A model generated the notes under the pieces. It saw only the letters and a program-made list of their open reading frames with translations, did not search any database and was not told where the DNA came from. A DNA stretch of 55,802 bases from Catenulispora pinisilvae (GTDB lineage: Bacteria > Actinomycetota > Actinomycetes > Streptomycetales > Catenulisporaceae), in contig NZ_JAAFZA010000047.1 in the NCBI RefSeq assembly GCF_015356865.1, positions 1-55,802 of the forward strand, given 5' to 3'. Position 1 is the stretch's first letter; each line of letters opens with the position of its first letter. The translations under genes were made by a program, and so were the position numbers. Positions 1 through 8,312 of the stretch are shown in pieces.

Positions 1-344
1 CACAGCTCTTGACTTTGATCTTGCCTGTGCCCTTGCCCGGACTTGCTGGAGTTGCAGAGGCCTGAGCTGCGGCGGGGTTGTGAACGCGGGAACCGGCAGC
101 CGACAAACACACCCGCCGACCCGAACCCCGAACCAGCACACCTATAACCGAAGGCCGTAAAAGGCATTTGAAACCACAGCCCAATCGCAACCCGGCCCAC
201 AGCACCAGCCACCAGCACCAGCCCACAGCACCTCCCGCCCGACGACCGGCACATCGAATGTCACGTCGCGCACTACCTGACAGAGGCTGCCTGATATCGC
301 ACTAAACCCGTACCTCGGCCTAGCCAGCCCCGTGCGACACTGCG
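1..344. other. Leading intergenic stretch, no gene recognised
   Basis: No reading frame here resembles a known protein. The only structure I see is CACAGCACC occurring twice (198-206 and about 224-232). The promoter of the kinase-like gene that starts at 345 must lie here, but I could not place convincing -35 and -10 boxes. Confidence 0.5.
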
Positions 345-887
345 GTGGTGGCACTGGTGTGGGTGACGGGCAACGCGGGGGTCGGCAAGTCGACGGTCTG
401 CACCCTGCTGAAAGACCGGGGCGAGCAGGCGATCGACGCCGACTGGGACGGCTACAACCAGTGGGTCGACCGGGTCACCGGGCAGGTCGTCGTCGACCCG
501 CCGTATCCGTCGCCGCCCGGCTGGCTCGACGGTTTCGGGTGGCAGATCAGCCGGCCGAAGGTTGAGGCTCTCGCCGAGGAATCCCGGGGAACGGTCGCGT
601 ACCTTTTCGGCACCGTCGAGAACGAGGTGCGGGTATGGGACCTGTTCGACGTCGTGGTCTGCCTGGTGGTCGACGAACAGACGCTCCGGCACCGTCTGCT
701 GACCCGCACGACGAACGCCTTCGGCAAACACCCGGAGGAGTTGGCGGCCGCGCTCGGGTACAACGAGAACATGGAGTCGACCTACCGGGGCTTCGGCGCG
801 CTGGTCCTGGACGGCACCCGCCCGGTCGCCCAGATCGCCGACGCGGTCCTGGCCGCCGGGCGCGCAGCCCTCGATCGGCGTGCATAA
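345..887 (+). CDS. P-loop nucleotide kinase-like protein
   Basis: A 180-residue cytosolic protein with a textbook Walker A motif, GNAGVGKST, at residues 9-17 right after the first beta strand. The size and single-domain layout fit shikimate/adenylate-kinase-like or AAA_18 ATPases that phosphorylate a small molecule. After the P-loop comes an acidic DADWDGYNQW segment, where such kinases often bind substrate, and a later RLLTRTTNAFGK segment could be the lid. Two GTG codons (345, 348) can start it and neither has a clear Shine-Dalgarno sequence. The substrate cannot be told from sequence. It is a lone gene upstream of the arabinose region and its stop is followed by about 220 noncoding bases. 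Confidence 0.75.
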   Translation: MVALVWVTGNAGVGKSTVCTLLKDRGEQAIDADWDGYNQWVDRVTGQVVVDPPYPSPPGWLDGFGWQISRPKVEALAEESRGTVAYLFGTVENEVRVWDLFDVVVCLVVDEQTLRHRLLTRTTNAFGKHPEELAAALGYNENMESTYRGFGALVLDGTRPVAQIADAVLAAGRAALDRRA

Positions 888-943
888 GCCGCTGATGCCG
901 TTGACCAGCCCAGGCCTGTGACCTCCGGGCGCTCGCCGAACCC

Positions 944-970
944 TTGACACGGTATGAGTTACCGGTAACA
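944..970 (+). promoter_or_regulatory. Promoter -35 box and LacI-type operator before the first lacI-family gene
   Basis: TTGACA at 944-949 is a good -35 box. The following spacer holds a perfect 12-bp palindrome, GTTACCGGTAAC, at 958-969. As a 14-mer (957-970) it matches the araB and importer operators at 12 of 14 positions. A repressor bound here would cover the -10 region, which suggests autoregulation. The -10 box itself is weak. Confidence 0.7.
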
Positions 971-1114
971 CTCACGTCTCACGGCCGAACGCGTCATGCC
1001 GGTCAAGCGCCTGATCCCGCCGGCCGCGCGGTGGCCTTCGACGTGTGCGCCGAGCGCCGGGCCGGGACGGCTCGATAAGCTGCGAGCACTGTACGAGGAC
1101 GAGGAGAACCCCAG

Positions 1115-2158
1115 GTGACCAACGAGCGGGTGCGCACCGCCGAGCCGGCGCGCGGCGGCGGCCGGCCCGGGCTGCGCGACGTGGCCGAACTGGCCGGGGT
1201 CTCCCACCAGACGGTGTCCCGGGTGTTCAAGGACCACCCGCGGGTCAGCGCCGAGACCCGGGCCAAGGTGCTGGCCGCGGCCGCGCAGCTGGACTTCCGG
1301 CCCAACGCCATAGCGCGCGCCCTGGCCACCGGCTCCTCGCGGACCATCGGCGTGGTCAGCTTCGACACCACGCTGTTCGGCCCGGCCTCGATGGTCAGCG
1401 CGATCGAGGGCAGCGCCCGCGACGCCGACTACTTCGTCTCGGTGGTCGGCCTGGCCTCGCCCAGCCGGCGCTCGGTGGCCGAGGCCGCCGACCGGCTGCG
1501 CGGCCAGGGCGTGGACGGCATCATCCTGATCCCCGGCCACGTCCCGGCCGACCAGGTGGTCCGGCACCTGCCGCCGGTGCTGCCGGTGGTGGCGCTGGCC
1601 CCGGCCCAGACTGTGGCCTCGGCGGTGGTGGACCAGCACGACGGCCCGCTCGCGGCCGTCCGGCACCTGCTCGATCTGGGGCACACCACGGTCCACCACG
1701 CGGCCGGTCCCACGGACTGGCCCGAGGCCCGGGACCGGATGCGCGGCTGGCGCGACGCGCTGACCGCGGCCGGGGCGCCGGTCCCGGAGCCGGTCCCGGG
1801 CGACTGGAGCGCGGCCTCCGGCTACGAACGCGGCAAGGCGCTGGCCCTGGACCCGTCGGTGACCGCGGTGTTCGCCGCCAACGACCACATCGCCCTGGGT
1901 CTGCTGCTGGCCCTGCACGAGGCCGGCCGCCGGGTGCCCGAAGAGGTCAGCGTCATCGGCTTCGACGACATCCCGGAGGCGGCGTTCTTCAGCCCGCCGC
2001 TGACCACGGTGCGGCAGGACTTCGCCGCGCTCGGCCGGCGCAGTCTGGCGCTGCTGCTGGACCAGATCGGCGCGGTCGGCGCCCCCGCCGCGCCGGCCGG
2101 GGTGGTCATACCGACAGAGCTCGTCGTGCGCCGGAGTACCGCGCCACGGCGCACTTGA
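1115..2158 (+). CDS. LacI-family regulator of the arabinose genes (AraR-like)
   Basis: A 347-residue repressor of normal LacI-family length. The helix-turn-helix lies at residues 20-40 (LRDVAELAGVSHQTVSRV), the hinge helix follows (RPNAIARALATG), then a periplasmic-binding-protein-like effector domain ending in the usual RRST motif. The GTG start at 1115 has GAGGAG about 8 bases upstream. The gene sits 56 bp before araB with araD and araA behind, so it most likely binds L-arabinose or a pathway intermediate and represses araBDA. It is clearly paralogous to the LacI protein at 14744: both share NTTLYGPASM/DTTLFGPASM-type and DDIPxAxFF segments. LacI-type AraR repressors are known from actinobacteria (Corynebacterium). 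The exact effector is inferred from context. Confidence 0.9.
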   Translation: MTNERVRTAEPARGGGRPGLRDVAELAGVSHQTVSRVFKDHPRVSAETRAKVLAAAAQLDFRPNAIARALATGSSRTIGVVSFDTTLFGPASMVSAIEGSARDADYFVSVVGLASPSRRSVAEAADRLRGQGVDGIILIPGHVPADQVVRHLPPVLPVVALAPAQTVASAVVDQHDGPLAAVRHLLDLGHTTVHHAAGPTDWPEARDRMRGWRDALTAAGAPVPEPVPGDWSAASGYERGKALALDPSVTAVFAANDHIALGLLLALHEAGRRVPEEVSVIGFDDIPEAAFFSPPLTTVRQDFAALGRRSLALLLDQIGAVGAPAAPAGVVIPTELVVRRSTAPRRT

Positions 2159-2214
2159 GCAGTATTTCAGCCAGCTTCATCCGACCAAACAACGCGGAGG
2201 GATCGCGTCGGGCC

Positions 2215-3885
2215 ATGATTGTTACCGCTAACATCGATCGGTATGTGGTGGGTGTCGACTTCGGCACCCTGTCCGGACGCGCCGTCGTGGTCCGCGTCCG
2301 CGACGGCGCCGAACTGGGCAGCGCCGTCACGGACTACCGGCACGGCGTCATCGACCACTTGCTCCCGGACGGCACCGGCCCGCTGCCGCCGGACTGGGCG
2401 TTGCAGAACCCTGAGGACTGGCGCGAGGTACTGCGCGGCGCGGTCCCGGCCGCCCTGGCCGCGAGCGAGGTGGACCCGGCCGCCGTCATCGGCATCGCCA
2501 TCGACTTCACCGCCTGCACCGTGCTGCCGACCCTGGCCGACGGCACGCCGCTGTGCGAACTCAGCGGCCTGACCGGCGAGCCGCACGCCTGGCCGAAGCT
2601 GTGGAAACACCACGCCGCCCAAGCCCAGGCCGACCGGATCAACGCCTTGGCCGTCGAACGCGGCGAGCCGTGGGCCCGGCGCTACGGCGGCAAGCAGTCC
2701 TCGGAATGGGAGTTCGCCAAGGCCCTGCAAGTGTTGGAGGAAGCCCCGGGGATCTACGAACGCTGCGAACGCTGGATCGAGGCCGCCGACTGGATCGTCT
2801 GGGAACTGACCGGCACCGAATCCCGCAACGCCTGCACCGCCGGGTACAAGGGCATCTTTCAAGAAGGCGGCTACCCGGCCGGCGACTTCCTGCACGCCTT
2901 GGACCCCCGCTTCGCCGACTTCGCAGCCACCCGCCTTGTCCACCCCGACGGCCTGGCCCCCCTCGGCTCCCGGGTCGGCGCCCTGACCGAACGGGCCGCC
3001 GAATGGACCGGCCTGCCCGCCGGCATCGCCGTGGCCGCGGGCAACGTCGACGCGCACGTGACCGCCCCGGCGGCGCGCGCCGTCGAGCCCGGCAAGCTGC
3101 TGGCGATCATGGGCACCTCGACCTGTCACGTCCTCAACAGCCCGGTCCTGGCCGACGTCCCGGGCATCTGCGGTGTCGTGGACGGCGGGATCACCGCCGG
3201 GTACTACGGCTACGAAGCCGGGCAGAGCGCCGTCGGCGACATCTTCGCCTGGTGGACCCAGCTCACCGGCCGCGGCCACGAGGAGCTGACCGCGGCCTGC
3301 GCCGACCAGCCGGTGGGCGGCCACGGCCTCGTCGCCCTGGATTGGATGGGCGGCAACCGCTCGATCCTGGTCGACCACGACCTGTCCGGTGTGATCATCG
3401 GCCTGACCCTGGCCACCCGGCCCGAGGAGGTCTATCGCGCGCTGCTGGAGGCCACCGCGTTCGGCACCCGGGTCATCGTCGAGGCCTTCGAGGCCGGGGG
3501 CGTCGGGGTCGCCGAGTTCGTCGTCGCCGGCGGTCTGAAACGCAACAGCTTCCTGATGCAGCTCTACGCCGACATCCTGCGCCGCCCGGTCTCCGTCGCG
3601 GTCTCCGACCAGGCCCCGGCGCTCGGCTCGGCGATCCACGCCGCCGTCGCCGCCGGCGCCTATCCGGATGTGCCGACCGCCGCCGAGGCGATGGGCGCCT
3701 GCGAGAGCGCCGCCTACGTTCCCGACCCGGCGCGCGCCGACGCCTACGACGCCCTGTTCGCCGAGTACCGCGCTTTGCACGATGCCTTCGGCGCCGCCGG
3801 GGGAGCCCTGCACCGCCTGCGCAAGATCCGCAACGCCGCCATAGCCCGCGCCGACCGCCCCGCCCAGAAAGGCCCCGTACAGTGA
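2215..3885 (+). CDS. araB: L-ribulokinase
   Basis: Phosphorylates L-ribulose to L-ribulose-5-phosphate with ATP, the second step of L-arabinose breakdown. It is a FGGY-family kinase of 556 residues, the normal AraB length. The N-terminal phosphate-binding DFGTLSGR is at residues 15-22, which is the AraB signature, and [12 protein letters not shown] and [16 protein letters not shown] mark the C-terminal half. I use the ATG at 2215, which has GGAGGG at 2196-2201, a rather long spacing; a GTG at 2245, just after the operator, is an alternative that would remove ten residues. The stop overlaps the araD start by 4 bp (GTGA), so translation is probably coupled. Confidence 0.95.
   Translation: MIVTANIDRYVVGVDFGTLSGRAVVVRVRDGAELGSAVTDYRHGVIDHLLPDGTGPLPPDWALQNPEDWREVLRGAVPAALAASEVDPAAVIGIAIDFTACTVLPTLADGTPLCELSGLTGEPHAWPKLWKHHAAQAQADRINALAVERGEPWARRYGGKQSSEWEFAKALQVLEEAPGIYERCERWIEAADWIVWELTGTESRNACTAGYKGIFQEGGYPAGDFLHALDPRFADFAATRLVHPDGLAPLGSRVGALTERAAEWTGLPAGIAVAAGNVDAHVTAPAARAVEPGKLLAIMGTSTCHVLNSPVLADVPGICGVVDGGITAGYYGYEAGQSAVGDIFAWWTQLTGRGHEELTAACADQPVGGHGLVALDWMGGNRSILVDHDLSGVIIGLTLATRPEEVYRALLEATAFGTRVIVEAFEAGGVGVAEFVVAGGLKRNSFLMQLYADILRRPVSVAVSDQAPALGSAIHAAVAAGAYPDVPTAAEAMGACESAAYVPDPARADAYDALFAEYRALHDAFGAAGGALHRLRKIRNAAIARADRPAQKGPVQ
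2220..2233. promoter_or_regulatory. Operator at the araB start, TGTTACCGCTAACA
   Basis: A near-palindromic 14-mer, identical to the one in front of the sugar importer (15932-15945). It begins 5 bases after the A of the ATG at 2215, so with that start it lies inside the first codons of araB. It is probably bound by one or both of the LacI paralogues of this window. Confidence 0.8.
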
Positions 3886-4601
3886 GCACCGACATAGCCC
3901 GGATCCGCCGCGAGGTCTGCGACCTGCATGCCGAGCTGGTCCGCTACCAGCTCGTGGTATGGACCGCGGGCAACGTCTCGGCCCGGGTCCCGGGCCGGGA
4001 TCTGCTGGTCATCAAACCGTCCGGGGTCGCCTACGACGACCTGACCCCGGCCAACATGATCGTCTGCGACCTCGACGGCGCGGTCGTCGAAGGCGATCTG
4101 GCCCCGTCCTCGGACACCGCCGCGCACGCCTACGTCTACCGGCACATGCCCGAGGTCGGCGGCGTCGTGCACACCCACTCCACCTACGCCTCGGCCTGGG
4201 CGGCCCGCGGCGAGGCGGTGCCGTGTGTGCTGACCGCGATGGCCGACGAGTTCGGCGGCGAGATCCCGGTCGGGCCGTTCGCGCTGATCGGCGACGACTC
4301 GATCGGCCGGGGCATCGTGCAGACCCTGGCCGGCGGCAACTCCCCGGCGGTGCTGATGCGCAACCACGGCGTGTTCACCGTCGGCGACACCGCCAAGGCC
4401 GCGGTCAAGGCGGCGGTGATGACCGAGGACGTGGCGCGCACCGTCCACCTGGCCCGCGCGCACGGCCGTCCGCTGCCGATCGGGGAGCAGGACATCGCCT
4501 CGCTCCACGACCGCTATCAGAACGTTTACGGCCAGTCCTCGGACCGGTCCGCCACACCCTCCGCCGCACAGCCCGCCTCACAGGGAGACACAAAGGGATG
4601 A
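3882..4601 (+). CDS. araD: L-ribulose-5-phosphate 4-epimerase
   Basis: Epimerises L-ribulose-5-phosphate to D-xylulose-5-phosphate, which enters the pentose phosphate pathway. It is a class II aldolase-fold protein of 239 residues. The zinc-binding HTHS is at residues 97-100, GNVSARV and [12 protein letters not shown] form the substrate site, and RNHGVFTVG holds the third histidine. The last 20 or so residues ([16 protein letters not shown]) are a low-complexity tail beyond the usual AraD end. The GTG start overlaps the araB stop and the TGA overlaps the araA ATG (ATGA), so the three genes form a tight operon. Confidence 0.95.
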   Translation: MSTDIARIRREVCDLHAELVRYQLVVWTAGNVSARVPGRDLLVIKPSGVAYDDLTPANMIVCDLDGAVVEGDLAPSSDTAAHAYVYRHMPEVGGVVHTHSTYASAWAARGEAVPCVLTAMADEFGGEIPVGPFALIGDDSIGRGIVQTLAGGNSPAVLMRNHGVFTVGDTAKAAVKAAVMTEDVARTVHLARAHGRPLPIGEQDIASLHDRYQNVYGQSSDRSATPSAAQPASQGDTKG

Positions 4602-6091
4602 CCGCCGAGATCTGGTTCCTCACCGGTTCGCAGGGCATGTACGGCGAGGACACGCTGCGGCAGGTCGCCGAGCAGTCGCGGGAGGTCGCCGCGCGGCTCG
4701 GCGCCGATGCCGCGATACCCGTGCCGGTCAGCTGGCGTCCGGTCCTCACCGACAGCGCGGCCATCCGGCGTGTGCTGCTGGCGGCCAACGCCGACGACAA
4801 TTGCGTCGGCGTGATCGCCTGGATGCACACGTTCTCCCCGGCCAAGATGTGGATCGCCGGCCTGGACGCGCTGCGCAAACCGCTGCTGCACCTGCACACC
4901 CAGGCCAACCGCGCGCTGCCCTGGGCCACCATCGACATGGACTTCATGAACCTGAACCAGGCCGCGCACGGCGACCGCGAGTTCGGGTACGCGCAGACCC
5001 GGCTCGGCGTGCCGCGCAAGACCGTGTTCGGGCACGTCGCCGACCCCTCGGTCACCGCCCGCGTCGGCGACTGGGCCCGCGCCTGCCAGGCCGCCGACGC
5101 GCTGCGCACGATGCGCCTGGCCCGGTTCGGCGACAACATGCGGGACGTCGCGGTCACCGAGGGCGACAAGGTCGAGGCCGAGCTGACCTTCGGGGTGTCG
5201 GTGAACGGCTACGGCGCCGACGCGCTCGCCTCGGCGGTGCATGCCGCGCCGGACGACGCGGTGGACGCCCTCATCACCGAATACTCAGACCTCTACGACA
5301 TCTCCCCGGAGCTCCGCCCCGCCGGGGACCGCCACGAATCCCTGCGTTACGGCGCCCGCATCGAGGCCGGTCTGCGGCAGTTCCTCACCGACGGCGGCTT
5401 CACCGCGTTCACCACCAACTTCGAAGACCTCGGCGCCCTGCGCCAACTGCCCGGCCTGGCGGTGCAGCGGCTGATGGCCGACGGCCACGGCTTCGGCGGC
5501 GAGGGCGACTGGAAGACCGCGGTGCTCCTCAGGGCCCTGAAAGCCGCCGCGACCGGACTGCCCGGCGGCACCTCCTTCATGGAGGACTACACCTACCACC
5601 TCGAAGACGGCCAAGGCCTGGTCCTGGGTGCCCACATGCTGGAGGTCTGCCCGTCGATAGCGGGGGAGCGGCCCAAGCTGGAGCTGCACCCGCTGTCCAT
5701 CGGCGCCCGCGAAGACCCGGTCCGCCTGGTCTTCGACGCCGCCCCGGGACCGGCGTTCGTGGCCGGCCTGTCCGACCTCGGCGACCGGTTCCGCTTGGTG
5801 GCCAACGAGATCGACACGGTCGGGCCGCCCGAACCGCTGCCGAAGCTGCCGGTGGCGCGCGCCGTCTGGGCGCCGCGTCCGGATCTGCGTACGTCAGCGG
5901 AGTCCTGGCTCATCGCCGGAGCACCGCACCACACGGTCTACTCCTCGGCGCTGAGCACAGAGGTGCTGCGGGATCTGGCCGAGATCGTCGGGGTGGAGCT
6001 GCTCGTGATCGACGGTCAGACCCGGGTGCGGCAGTTCGAGAAGGAACTGCGGTGGGGTCAGGCCTACTACCGGCTCGCGCGGGGGTTCTGA
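4598..6091 (+). CDS. araA: L-arabinose isomerase
   Basis: Converts L-arabinose to L-ribulose, the entry reaction of the pathway. The 497-residue length is normal for AraA, and the sequence is collinear from the start ([15 protein letters not shown]) to the end ([14 protein letters not shown]). The segments [45 protein letters not shown] and [15 protein letters not shown] carry the family's active-site and Mn-binding residues. The start overlaps the araD stop, with GGGAG about 10 bases upstream. It is the last gene of araBDA; the hairpin at 6144-6183 follows. Confidence 0.96.
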   Translation: MTAEIWFLTGSQGMYGEDTLRQVAEQSREVAARLGADAAIPVPVSWRPVLTDSAAIRRVLLAANADDNCVGVIAWMHTFSPAKMWIAGLDALRKPLLHLHTQANRALPWATIDMDFMNLNQAAHGDREFGYAQTRLGVPRKTVFGHVADPSVTARVGDWARACQAADALRTMRLARFGDNMRDVAVTEGDKVEAELTFGVSVNGYGADALASAVHAAPDDAVDALITEYSDLYDISPELRPAGDRHESLRYGARIEAGLRQFLTDGGFTAFTTNFEDLGALRQLPGLAVQRLMADGHGFGGEGDWKTAVLLRALKAAATGLPGGTSFMEDYTYHLEDGQGLVLGAHMLEVCPSIAGERPKLELHPLSIGAREDPVRLVFDAAPGPAFVAGLSDLGDRFRLVANEIDTVGPPEPLPKLPVARAVWAPRPDLRTSAESWLIAGAPHHTVYSSALSTEVLRDLAEIVGVELLVIDGQTRVRQFEKELRWGQAYYRLARGF

Positions 6092-6143
6092 ACAACGAAG
6101 CGGCGAGCTATGCGCAGTATGAGACGCGCGGTGTGAGAAGCGC

Positions 6144-6183
6144 GGTGCCGCGCCGATCCCGGGATCCCAGGCGGCGCGGCACC
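6144..6183. terminator. Hairpin between the convergent araA and S53 peptidase genes
   Basis: GGTGCCGCGCC (6144-6154) pairs perfectly with GGCGCGGCACC (6173-6183). The loop itself contains the palindrome GATCCCGGGATC (6155-6166). There is no U-tract, as is usual in high-GC actinobacteria; the site could stop transcription from both sides. Confidence 0.7.
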
Positions 6184-6206
6184 ACTTCCGGTTCAGCGGG
6201 TGCGGA

Positions 6207-7502
6207 TCAGAACCCGCCGGTGCCGTTCGGCGTGCCCAGCCCGGTCGGCCCGTCGTAGCCGGGACCGGCCGTGCACAGGTACGTCGGCGTGCAGGTGCCG
6301 TTGGAGCCGCTGGTCACGTCGAACAGCGACGCGGTGTGCGCGTACGGGTAGGAGCCGTAGTTCGTCGTGCCGCTGTTCCCGGCCAGCGCGTAGACCGAGG
6401 CGATGATCGGCGAGGACGCGCTGGTCCCGCCGACCTGCACCCAGCCGTCGGCGCCGGTGGCCAGGCCCAGGGACAGCAGCAGGTCGCAGAACGCCCCGCC
6501 CCCGCAGCTGTTCGCGGTGTCGTAGACGGCGACCCCGGTGTTCGGGTCGGCGACCGCGGACACGTCCGCGACCGTCCGGTGTGCGCAGCCGGTGTCCTGC
6601 TGCCACGCCGGCTTCGGCTCCTGGGTCGAACAGCCGCTGCCGGCGCTGGACCAGGCGGTCTCAGTCCAGCCGCGGGCGTTGGACGCCGTGCTCAGGCTGG
6701 TGCCGCCGACCGCGGTGACGTAGGGCGAGGCGGCCGGCCAGCTGACGCCGTACCCGCTGTCGCCGCTGCTCGCGGTGATCGCGACTCCGGGGTGGTTGAA
6801 GTGCGGGTCGGCGGCCAGCGTGGAGCTGTCCTCGGCCGCGCCCCAACTGTTGGAGACCGACACCACGCCCGGCGCCTTGGCCGCGGTGTCCTCGGCGGCG
6901 GTCAGCGACGCGGTGTCCGCGCCGGCGGCCTCCACCAGCAGGATGTGGCAGCCGGGGCAGATCGCCGAGACCATGTCCAGGTCCAGGCTCTCCTCCTCGG
7001 CCCAGCCGTAGTCCGCGGCCGGCAGCGGCGAGGCCTGCCCGCTACCGTTCACCTTCTGGAAGCAGCCGCTGGCCGCGGTGCACGCCGGCAGCCCGTAGGC
7101 GCTGCGGTAGGCCGCGAGGTCGGAGGCGGCGTTGGGATCGTCGAGGGCGTCGACGATCGCGACGGTCCGACCGGCGCCGTTGGTGCCGCTGAGCTTGTAG
7201 GCGGATATCAGGTCGGCCGGTTTCAGCCCGGAGCTGGTCGGGCTGCCGGAGGTGGTCGGCGCGAGCCGCCCCCGCCCCAGGCAGTGGGCCTGGCCCGGCT
7301 CGGCCTTGGCACATCCGAAGGGGATGATCGGGGCCACGGCGGGCAGGGCGGCGCGAGTGGCGCTCGCGCGCGCGGCGCCGGTGTTCGCACTCGCCGGCGC
7401 GGTGAACGCCAGGACGAGCGCGAACGCCGCGCCGAGGGCGGCGAAGCGGGCGCCGTGGCGCCGCAGGAATCTCGCGACGGGCAGGGGAACGCGATCGTAC
7501 AT
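6207..7502 (-). CDS. Secreted S53-family (sedolisin-like) serine-carboxyl peptidase
   Basis: A 431-residue exported acid peptidase candidate. A signal peptide covers about residues 1-39 (basic N-terminus, FAALGAAFALVLAF core, PASA cleavage site). The sedolisin E-x3-D pair is in EESLD, the oxyanion Asp in SSGDSG, and the nucleophile Ser in GGTSASSP. The C-terminal calcium site is visible as DVTSG...GYDGPTGLGTP. Only about 60 residues lie between the signal peptide and the catalytic domain, so the long prodomain of classical sedolisins is absent. The ATG at 7502 has GGGAGG just upstream. It is transcribed divergently from the acetyltransferase at 7634 and ends facing araA. Confidence 0.88.
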   Translation of the reverse strand: MYDRVPLPVARFLRRHGARFAALGAAFALVLAFTAPASANTGAARASATRAALPAVAPIIPFGCAKAEPGQAHCLGRGRLAPTTSGSPTSSGLKPADLISAYKLSGTNGAGRTVAIVDALDDPNAASDLAAYRSAYGLPACTAASGCFQKVNGSGQASPLPAADYGWAEEESLDLDMVSAICPGCHILLVEAAGADTASLTAAEDTAAKAPGVVSVSNSWGAAEDSSTLAADPHFNHPGVAITASSGDSGYGVSWPAASPYVTAVGGTSLSTASNARGWTETAWSSAGSGCSTQEPKPAWQQDTGCAHRTVADVSAVADPNTGVAVYDTANSCGGGAFCDLLLSLGLATGADGWVQVGGTSASSPIIASVYALAGNSGTTNYGSYPYAHTASLFDVTSGSNGTCTPTYLCTAGPGYDGPTGLGTPNGTGGF

Positions 7503-7633
7503 ATTGCCTCCCGACGGTGAATGGGCGGGAACAACCGTCCCCAGGCGAATATGCGAGCCTTACCAAAGAGAGTCAATCCTCTTCGACCGCACCGATGATC
7601 CACATAGTGAAGCAAGGGACGGAGTGTTCGGCT

Positions 7634-8236
7634 GTGTCGCAGAATAATGAGGAAGAAGTCCTGGCGCGGATAGCCAAGGGGCTCGTCTACACCGAGACCG
7701 AGGCCGCCTTCCAAGCCCCGCAACGCCGCACCGACGAGATCTTCGAGTACAACCGCACCGCGCCCAGCGAGCCGGACAAACGCCGGGCGCTGCTGGAGGC
7801 GATCTTCGGCTCGGTCGGCGAGCGCACCGTGCTGCTGCCGCCGTTCGCCGCCGGGTTCGGCAGCAAGGTGCACATCGGCGACGACTTCTTCGGCAACGTG
7901 AACCTGACCTTCGTCGACGACGTGGAGATCCGGATCGGGGACGGCGTGATGATCGCGCCGAGCGTCACCTTGACCACCACCGGCCACCCGGTGCACCCGG
8001 CGCGCCGCGCCGACTTCGGCCGGTTCTCCGAGCCGATCGTGATCGAGGACAAGGTGTGGATCGGCAGCAACGCGGTGATCCTGCCGGGCGTCCGGATCGG
8101 CCACGGCTCGGTGATCGGGGCCGGCAGCGTCGTCAGCCGGGACGTCCCGCCGATGGTCGTCGCGGTCGGCACCCCGGCCCGGGTGCTGCGCGCCATCACC
8201 GACGAGGACCTCAAGAGCCGCACCGCCCAGGCTTGA
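7634..8236 (+). CDS. Hexapeptide-repeat sugar O-acetyltransferase (maltose/galactoside acetyltransferase family)
   Basis: A 200-residue left-handed beta-helix acetyltransferase of the LacA/Maa/NodL type, which acetylates hydroxyl groups of sugars with acetyl-CoA. The N-terminal Maa domain (RIAKGLVYTETEAAF...RRTDEIFEYN) is followed by LPPFAAGFGSKVHIGDDFFGNVN, the catalytic-His loop TTTGHPVHPARR, and hexapeptide turns (VWIGSNAVILPGVRIG, SVIGAGSVVSRDVP). I chose the GTG at 7634 because GGAG lies 9 bases upstream; in-frame ATG 7595 and GTG 7607 are alternatives. It stands alone, divergent from the S53 peptidase; its natural sugar is unknown. Confidence 0.88.
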   Translation: MSQNNEEEVLARIAKGLVYTETEAAFQAPQRRTDEIFEYNRTAPSEPDKRRALLEAIFGSVGERTVLLPPFAAGFGSKVHIGDDFFGNVNLTFVDDVEIRIGDGVMIAPSVTLTTTGHPVHPARRADFGRFSEPIVIEDKVWIGSNAVILPGVRIGHGSVIGAGSVVSRDVPPMVVAVGTPARVLRAITDEDLKSRTAQA

Positions 8237-8312
8237 GGTGGCCGGGGCGACCGGCATGGCCGAAAGCCGGCTCTTGATCTACTTTGGAGGGAATCTGGAC
8301 GGGTGATCACAC

